Assembly (NCBI RefSeq): GCF_022171985.1
Contig: NZ_JAJVHF010000003.1
Location: 62,001-126,000, forward strand
DNA length: 64,000 nt
Direction of reading: 5' to 3'
DNA from: Huaxiibacter chinensis
GTDB lineage: Bacteria; Pseudomonadota; Gammaproteobacteria; Enterobacterales; Enterobacteriaceae
In this document: one piece after another, positions 58,861-64,000 of the stretch
How the letters are laid out: each line of letters begins with the position of its first letter
Position numbering within the stretch: position 1 is the stretch's first letter
Notes under the pieces: generated by a model
Told to the model about the DNA's origin: nothing
The model's database searches: none
What the model saw: the letters and a program-made list of their open reading frames with translations, nothing else
Made by a program: the position numbers and the translations under genes

Positions 58861-59362
58861 CTGTAAGAAATCCTTTGTCCTGAGAATTCAATAAAGCGCG
58901 TGAAAAATGTAACCTTTAATTCTTCCCTTCGCATAAGAGTATAACGCTTTATCATTTGTGAATAAAAGCATGTCTCGTCTGATATTATTTATCATAGGGC
59001 GGATGGCCGTGAGGCGTAAAATGCCATTTGACGGGATTTTGATGTTAAATATTTATCTTTTCCGGCCTCTTACATCATCGTAATAAATAGTAGCGGCCTG
59101 AATAATGTTTTAATGCGGTTTTTTTTAAAATCATCTGAATATAAATTGATCATTTTCAGAAGAGTTAAAACCATTTTGTAAAATAAATCACGGTGGATGG
59201 CGTGGGCTAAACGACCCTGCTTTGTTAACAGCATCGCGCCTGCCCATCGGTGTTCTTACCTCAAACTGGCTAAAAAGGGCGGGTTATGGGGGCTTTTCGG
59301 GGCATTGATGAAGCCGGGGTCTGGCACTATTAGGCAGATTAAATGGGCAGCGAGCGCGCACT
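58861..59362. other. Intergenic region between the fimbrial operon and flhB
   Basis: About 500 bp, AT-rich between 58870 and 59190, holding the divergent promoters of the fimbrial operon and flhBAE. No recombinase gene or long inverted repeats suggesting an invertible switch are visible. A FlhDC box for flhB is expected but I cannot identify one by eye. Confidence 0.5.
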
Positions 59363-60511
59363 GTGGCAGAAGACAGCGACGACAAAACAGAAGCCCCCAC
59401 ACCCCACCGACTAGAAAAGGCGCGTGAGGACGGGCAAATCCCCCGATCCAGGGAGCTGACATCTTTACTGATTTTAGTGGTAGGGGTGTGCATCATCTGG
59501 TGGGGAGGGGAGTCGCTTGCCCGCAGACTGGCCGGGATGTTAACGGCGGGGCTGCGTTTTGACCACAGCATGGTCAACGATCCCAATCTGATTCTAAGCC
59601 AGATTATTCTGCTGATTAAAGGCGCGATGGTAGCGTTGCTGCCGCTCATCACCGGCGTGGTTCTGGTGGCTTTGATCTCCCCTGTCATGTTAGGTGGGCT
59701 GGTCTTTAGCGGCAAATCACTGCAACCCAAGTTCTCCAAGCTCAATCCCATCTCAGGTATTGCGAAGATGTTTTCCGCTCAGACGGGCGCGGAACTGTTA
59801 AAAGCCGTCCTGAAATCACTGCTGATGGGCAGCGCGGCCGGTTTTTATCTGTGGCACAAGTGGCCAGAGATGATGCGTCTGATCAGTGAATCGCCCATGA
59901 CGGCGATGAGCAATGCGCTGGATTTGGCCGGCATGTGTGCGCTGCTCGTGGTGCTGAGCATCATCCCGATGGTGGGTTTTGATGTCATCTTCCAGATATT
60001 CAGCCATATCAAAAAGCTGCGGATGTCACGCCAGGATATTCGTGATGAATATAAGCAGATGGAAGGCGACCCGCATGTTAAAGGGCGTATCCGTCAAATG
60101 CAGCGCGCCGCGGCGCGTCGTCGCATGATGGAAGATGTGCCAAAAGCGGACGTGATTGTGACGAACCCGACGCATTACTCCGTGGCGCTCCGTTACGACG
60201 AAAACAAAATGAGTGCGCCAAAAGTGGTGGCGAAAGGGGCAGGGCTGATTGCGCTGCGTATCCGCGAAATCGCCACTGAAAATCGCGTGCCGATCCTTGA
60301 AGCGCCCCCTCTGGCGCGTGCGCTCTATCGACATGCCGAAATTGGACAGCAGATCCCGGGCCAGCTTTACGCCGCAGTGGCAGAGGTATTGGCCTGGGTA
60401 TGGCAACTTAAACGCTGGCGTTTAGCAGGCGGTCAACGCCCTGTGAAACCTGATAATCTTCCTGTGCCTGACGCACTGGATTTCTTGAACGAGAAGGACT
60501 CTGATGGCTAA
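59363..60511 (+). CDS. flhB: Flagellar type III secretion switch protein FlhB
   Basis: A 382-residue protein, equal to E. coli. Start is GTG 59363 (AEDSDDKTEAPTPHRLEKAR). Four helices lie between about 30 and 210; the cytoplasmic domain carries the self-cleaving NPTH site in VIVTNPTHYSVALRYDE. Cleavage switches export from rod/hook to filament substrates. Overlaps flhA by 8 bp. Confidence 0.96.
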   Translation: MAEDSDDKTEAPTPHRLEKAREDGQIPRSRELTSLLILVVGVCIIWWGGESLARRLAGMLTAGLRFDHSMVNDPNLILSQIILLIKGAMVALLPLITGVVLVALISPVMLGGLVFSGKSLQPKFSKLNPISGIAKMFSAQTGAELLKAVLKSLLMGSAAGFYLWHKWPEMMRLISESPMTAMSNALDLAGMCALLVVLSIIPMVGFDVIFQIFSHIKKLRMSRQDIRDEYKQMEGDPHVKGRIRQMQRAAARRRMMEDVPKADVIVTNPTHYSVALRYDENKMSAPKVVAKGAGLIALRIREIATENRVPILEAPPLARALYRHAEIGQQIPGQLYAAVAEVLAWVWQLKRWRLAGGQRPVKPDNLPVPDALDFLNEKDSDG

Positions 60512-62582
60512 TCTGGTGGCAATGTTGCGCCTGCCGAGCAACCTGAAATCGACCCAATGGCAGATCCTGGCCGGACCGATTCTCATCCTGCTAATTCTGT
60601 CGATGATGGTCTTGCCTTTACCGGCATTCATCCTCGATTTGCTTTTCACTTTCAACATTGCGCTCTCCATCATGGTGCTGCTGGTGGCGATGTTCACCCA
60701 GCGTACGCTGGAGTTTGCGGCGTTCCCGACCATTCTGCTCTTCACCACCTTACTGCGACTGGCGCTGAACGTGGCGTCGACGCGTATCATTTTGATGGAA
60801 GGCCACACCGGGGCGGCGGCGGCGGGTAAAGTTGTCGAGGCGTTTGGCCACTTCCTGGTGGGCGGCAATTTCGCGATCGGTATTGTGGTGTTTGTCATCC
60901 TGGTGATTATCAACTTTATGGTTATCACCAAAGGGGCAGGGCGTATCGCCGAAGTAGGCGCGCGTTTTGTTCTGGATGGGATGCCGGGTAAACAGATGGC
61001 CATTGATGCGGATCTGAACGCCGGGCTTATCGCAGAAGATGAAGCGAAAAAACGTCGCTCCGAGGTAACCCAGGAAGCCGACTTCTACGGCTCCATGGAT
61101 GGTGCGAGTAAGTTTGTGCGCGGTGACGCCGTTGCAGGCATTTTGATCATGGTGATCAACGTGGTCGGCGGGCTGTTGGTCGGGGTGCTTCAGCATGGCA
61201 TGGACATGGGACATGCGGCAGAGAGTTATACGCTACTGACCATTGGTGATGGTCTGGTGGCGCAGATCCCGGCGCTGGTGATCTCCACGGCGGCGGGTGT
61301 CATTGTGACCCGCGTGAGCACCGATCAGGATGTGGGTCAGCAGATGGTAGGCCAGTTGTTCAGCAACCCACGCGTGATGTTGCTGTCTGCTGCTGTTCTG
61401 GGGCTCCTTGGCCTTGTGCCGGGCATGCCAAACCTGGTCTTCCTGCTGTTTACGGCCGCACTTCTGGGCCTCGCCTGGTGGATGCGCGGACGTGAAGATA
61501 AACCGGCGGTCGATCCGACTCCGGTAAAATTGCCGGAAAATACCCAGGCGGTAGAAGCCACCTGGAATGATGTACAGCTCGAAGATTCACTGGGCATGGA
61601 AGTGGGTTATCGGCTGATCCCAATGGTGGATTTTCAGCAGGATGGTGAACTGCTGGGGCGTATTCGCAGTATTCGTAAGAAATTCGCGCAGGATATGGGC
61701 TTCTTACCCCCTGTGGTGCATATCCGTGACAACATGGATTTACCCCCAGCCCGTTACCGTATCCTGATGAAAGGGGTGGAAATTGGCAGCGGGGATGCGT
61801 ACCCGGGACGCTGGCTGGCCATCAACCCGGGCACGGCCGCCGGAACCTTGCCGGGCGAGCAGACCACCGATCCGGCCTTTGGCCTGGCGGCAATCTGGAT
61901 CGAGAGCGCCCTGAAAGAGCAGGCGCAAATTCAGGGATACACCGTGGTGGAAGCCAGTACCGTGGTTGCAACGCATCTCAACCATCTGATTGGTCAGTTC
62001 TCCGCCGAGCTGTTTGGGCGTCAGGAAGCGCAGCAGCTGCTGGATCGCGTCACTCAGGAGATGCCAAAACTGACGGAAGACCTGGTCCCGGGCGTTGTGA
62101 CATTAACCACGCTGCATAAAGTCCTGCAAAATCTGCTGGATGAGAAGGTGCCGATTCGCGATATGCGTACCATTCTGGAGACGCTTGCCGAGCACGCCCC
62201 TCTGCAAAACGATCCGCACGAACTGACCGCCGTGGTTCGCGTGGCGCTGGGACGCGCGATTACGCAGCAGTGGTTCCCGGGAACCGGCGAAGTACAAGTT
62301 ATTGGCCTGGATACCCCGCTGGAACGCTTGCTCCTGCAAGCCCTGCAGGGCGGTGGCGGGCTGGAGCCGGGTCTGGCGGATCGCCTGCTGGCACAAACAC
62401 AAGAAGCGCTGGCGCGACAGGAGATGCTGGGCGCACCGCCGGTATTGCTGGTCAATCATGCGCTGCGTCCTCTGCTTTCACGCTTCCTGCGCCGCAGCCT
62501 GACGCAGCTGGTTGTATTGTCGAACATGGAGTTGTCAGACAACCGCCATATTCGTATGACCGCCACCATTGGAGGCCAGTGA
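60504..62582 (+). CDS. flhA: Flagellar type III export protein FlhA
   Basis: A 692-residue protein, the E. coli length. Eight helices in the first half (to about 320), with the FHIPEP signature region FVLDGMPGKQMAIDADLNAG, and a large cytoplasmic domain that binds substrate-chaperone complexes (DPHELTAVVRVALGRAI-type PHELTAVVRVALGRA). It forms the nonameric export gate ring and uses proton motive force. The stop overlaps the flhE ATG (TGATG). Confidence 0.97.
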   Translation: MANLVAMLRLPSNLKSTQWQILAGPILILLILSMMVLPLPAFILDLLFTFNIALSIMVLLVAMFTQRTLEFAAFPTILLFTTLLRLALNVASTRIILMEGHTGAAAAGKVVEAFGHFLVGGNFAIGIVVFVILVIINFMVITKGAGRIAEVGARFVLDGMPGKQMAIDADLNAGLIAEDEAKKRRSEVTQEADFYGSMDGASKFVRGDAVAGILIMVINVVGGLLVGVLQHGMDMGHAAESYTLLTIGDGLVAQIPALVISTAAGVIVTRVSTDQDVGQQMVGQLFSNPRVMLLSAAVLGLLGLVPGMPNLVFLLFTAALLGLAWWMRGREDKPAVDPTPVKLPENTQAVEATWNDVQLEDSLGMEVGYRLIPMVDFQQDGELLGRIRSIRKKFAQDMGFLPPVVHIRDNMDLPPARYRILMKGVEIGSGDAYPGRWLAINPGTAAGTLPGEQTTDPAFGLAAIWIESALKEQAQIQGYTVVEASTVVATHLNHLIGQFSAELFGRQEAQQLLDRVTQEMPKLTEDLVPGVVTLTTLHKVLQNLLDEKVPIRDMRTILETLAEHAPLQNDPHELTAVVRVALGRAITQQWFPGTGEVQVIGLDTPLERLLLQALQGGGGLEPGLADRLLAQTQEALARQEMLGAPPVLLVNHALRPLLSRFLRRSLTQLVVLSNMELSDNRHIRMTATIGGQ

Positions 62583-62974
62583 TGCGTAAATGGCTCTGGA
62601 TTTTACTCTTCCCGTTGATGGCACATGCCGCCGGAGAAGGCGCGTGGCAGGCAAGCAGTACGGGGATCACCCTGAGCAATCGGGGCGTGGCTGCTTCCTC
62701 GCGTCCGCTTGCCGCTGGTGAACAGGTGTCCGGTTTAATGACGCTGGTGGTCTGGCGCTATCAGCTGATTGGCCCGACCCCGGCAGGCCTGCGGGTGCGG
62801 CTATGTTCCCAGACGCGCTGCACCGAGCTGGACGGTGAAAGCGGTACAACGCACGCTTTTACCGGCGTGCCCGCCATTGAGCCGCTGCGCTTTATCTGGG
62901 AAGTTCCCGGTGGGGGACGTCTGATCCCTGCCCTGAAAGTGCAAAGTAACCAGGTGATTGTTAACTACCGCTAA
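62582..62974 (+). CDS. flhE: Flagellar protein FlhE
   Basis: A 130-residue periplasmic protein, the E. coli length. Signal MRKWLWILLFPLMAHAA, then GEGAWQASSTGITLSNRGVA; two cysteines (RLCSQTRC) may pair. FlhE prevents proton leak through the flagellar export apparatus. It overlaps the flhA stop and is in a different frame from the longer ORF that begins upstream at 62270. GGAGGCC serves as ribosome site. Confidence 0.94.
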   Translation: MRKWLWILLFPLMAHAAGEGAWQASSTGITLSNRGVAASSRPLAAGEQVSGLMTLVVWRYQLIGPTPAGLRVRLCSQTRCTELDGESGTTHAFTGVPAIEPLRFIWEVPGGGRLIPALKVQSNQVIVNYR

Positions 62975-62989
62975 TTGCCTGTCTTTTCA

Positions 62990-63017
62990 CCAGTCATCAG
63001 GTGATTCTGATGACTGG
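62990..63017 (+). terminator. Hairpin downstream of flhE
   Basis: A 10-bp perfect stem CCAGTCATCA/TGATGACTGG with an 8-nt loop, but no T-run after it. It probably marks the operon's 3' end by RNA structure or assists Rho. Confidence 0.5.
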
Positions 63018-63040
63018 CTCGCAAAATATGACCCTGCCTT

Positions 63041-63069
63041 TTGATGCAAAAGAAACGCTGTTTTATAAA
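63041..63069 (+). promoter_or_regulatory. Putative sigma-70 promoter for the GPH transporter gene
   Basis: TTGATG-N17-TATAAA, 167 bp before the ATG at 63236. No operator identified in the long leader. Confidence 0.4.
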
Positions 63070-63235
63070 TCAGTGACACGCGTAGCGATACTCTTTGCAT
63101 TTTTGCCATCGCCTCCCGCGTGATGGCAGAAACAGAAAGGTATCAACACATCGATACTTTTACTGTAGCCGTGTAAAAACTCCCGGACGAGATTTGCTTA
63201 CAGGGAGTCTCCCAACACTTAAAGGGTTGACGGCA

Positions 63236-64000
63236 ATGAAAACACGTAAAATAGGACTCGCAAATTATCTTGCTTATGGGTCGGGCGATTTTCTGGGAGC
63301 GGGCACGACAGCGCTGACCGCCGCCTGGCTATTGTACTTCTACACAACCTTCTGTGGACTCACGCCGATAGAGGCGACCTTTATCTTTGCCGCCGCAAGG
63401 GTGCTTGATGCGGTTGTCAGCCCGTTAATGGGTTTCCTTACCGATAATTTCGGCACCACCTGGCTTGGCAAACGCTTTGGCAGACGTAAGTTCTTTATCC
63501 TGCTGGGTATTCCGTTCGTGTTCAGCTACTCATTAATGTGGGTCGGGGACATGAGCTTCTGGTATTACCTTCTCACCTACCTGATCTTTGATATCGTCTA
63601 CACCATGATTCTGGTCCCGTACGAAACGCTGGTGCCGGAAATGACCGACGATTTTAAACAAAAAACCAAATTCTCCGGTGCCCGTATCTCAATGGCGCAG
63701 ATGTCGGCTATCTTAGCCTCCTTCCTGCCAGGCATTCTGCTGACGCATTTCGGTAAAGATAATGCGGTCTCTTTCTTCTACGCGAGCCTGGTCTTCTCGG
63801 TGCTGTGCGCGATGATGCTGACCTTTGTCTGGTTCTTCACCTGGGAACGTCCGCGTGAAGAGTGGTCTGAAGCTGCGCTGCGCGCAGAAGAGGAGAAGAA
63901 AAAACTGACGCTGGGCCAGAGCCTGAATCGCCTGTTCGTCGAGTTAAGCTCCACGCTGCGGGTGAAGATTTTCCGCCAGCATCTGGGGATGTATCTGGGG
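63236..64000 (+). CDS. GPH-family sugar transporter, N-terminal 255 codons (continues past the window)
   Basis: A glycoside-pentoside-hexuronide:cation symporter. The frame opens MKTRKIGLANYLAYGSGDFL; helices alternate with GLTPIEATFIFAAARVLDAV, GFLTDNFGTTWLGKRFGRRK (GPH/MFS loop 2-3), and YTMILVPYETLVPEM. About six helices are within the window. The sequence resembles the oligogalacturonide (TogT-like) branch but substrate assignment needs the rest of the gene and neighbours. Reading begins after a 260-bp gap from flhE. Confidence 0.82.
   Translation, partial: MKTRKIGLANYLAYGSGDFLGAGTTALTAAWLLYFYTTFCGLTPIEATFIFAAARVLDAVVSPLMGFLTDNFGTTWLGKRFGRRKFFILLGIPFVFSYSLMWVGDMSFWYYLLTYLIFDIVYTMILVPYETLVPEMTDDFKQKTKFSGARISMAQMSAILASFLPGILLTHFGKDNAVSFFYASLVFSVLCAMMLTFVWFFTWERPREEWSEAALRAEEEKKKLTLGQSLNRLFVELSSTLRVKIFRQHLGMYLG

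Noticed and set aside
58861..59362. Invertible promoter switch for the second fimbrial operon
   Set aside because: No paired inverted repeats flanking a promoter and no FimB/FimE-type recombinase gene in the window.
62270..62581. N-terminal extension of flhE in an open frame overlapping flhA
   Set aside because: It is out of frame with flhA coding; FlhE begins at 62582 with a signal peptide and the usual 130 residues.

Overview
The window is a stretch of enterobacterial chromosome. It is most like Enterobacter or a close relative such as Lelliottia or Leclercia; this is judged from remembered protein similarity and gene order, not from a search. It carries much of the E. coli order around uvrC, otsBA, flhDC and flhBA: dcyD-tcyLN-sdiA-yecF-uvrY-uvrC-pgsA-glyW-cysT-leuZ, then yecA-tyrP-yecH-ftnA-yecR, azuC-yecJ-ftnB, araFGH-otsBA-uspC-flhDC-motAB-cheAW, tar-tap-cheRBYZ and flhBAE. 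Blocks absent from E. coli K-12 at these positions are inserted between these conserved runs.

Region by region. 1-2834: cystine uptake and D-cysteine breakdown, then the orphan LuxR receptor sdiA. 2901-6685: yecF, the BarA partner uvrY, uvrC (translationally coupled to uvrY) and pgsA. 6736-7204: a three-tRNA operon and its terminator. 7133-8677: a decayed prophage bounded by 72-nt direct repeats of the leuZ 3' end and terminator; it holds broken Rz, small terminase and head protease genes and one intact two-helix membrane gene. 8733-13758: a complete second branched-chain amino acid ABC transporter (livKHMGF type) with a terminator-like hairpin after the binding protein. 14220-17679: yecA, tyrP with TyrR boxes, yecH, ftnA, yecR. 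17783-22354: three accessory genes (a periplasmic-sensor HD-GYP protein, an RpiB-like protein and an MFS pump). 22469-26072: CRP-linked small protein gene azuC, yecJ, a Dcu-type transporter and ftnB (both near FNR-like sites), and a DJ-1 family gene. 26126-32336: arabinose importer and trehalose synthesis. 32352-38987: uspC, the flagellar master regulator, stator and chemotaxis kinase genes.

38988-40412 holds no convincing gene. It carries a two-and-a-bit-copy repeated element made of conserved modules packed with hairpins; this is the least explained and most interesting part of the window. It is followed by a dicarboxylate/cation symporter and a five-gene archaic (SCPU, Csu-like) chaperone-usher pilus operon. 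These together split cheW from tar, which in E. coli are adjacent. The tar-tap-cheRBYZ operon has its own textbook sigma-28 promoter. A second, classical chaperone-usher fimbrial operon lies on the opposite strand between cheZ and flhB. The window ends in flhBAE and the first 255 codons of a GPH-family sugar transporter.

Functionally, the right half is a motility/adhesion locus: FlhDC drives flagellar genes, a sigma-28 promoter inside flhC probably drives motAB-cheAW, another drives tar-cheZ, and two pilus systems and a c-di-GMP phosphodiesterase candidate sit among them.
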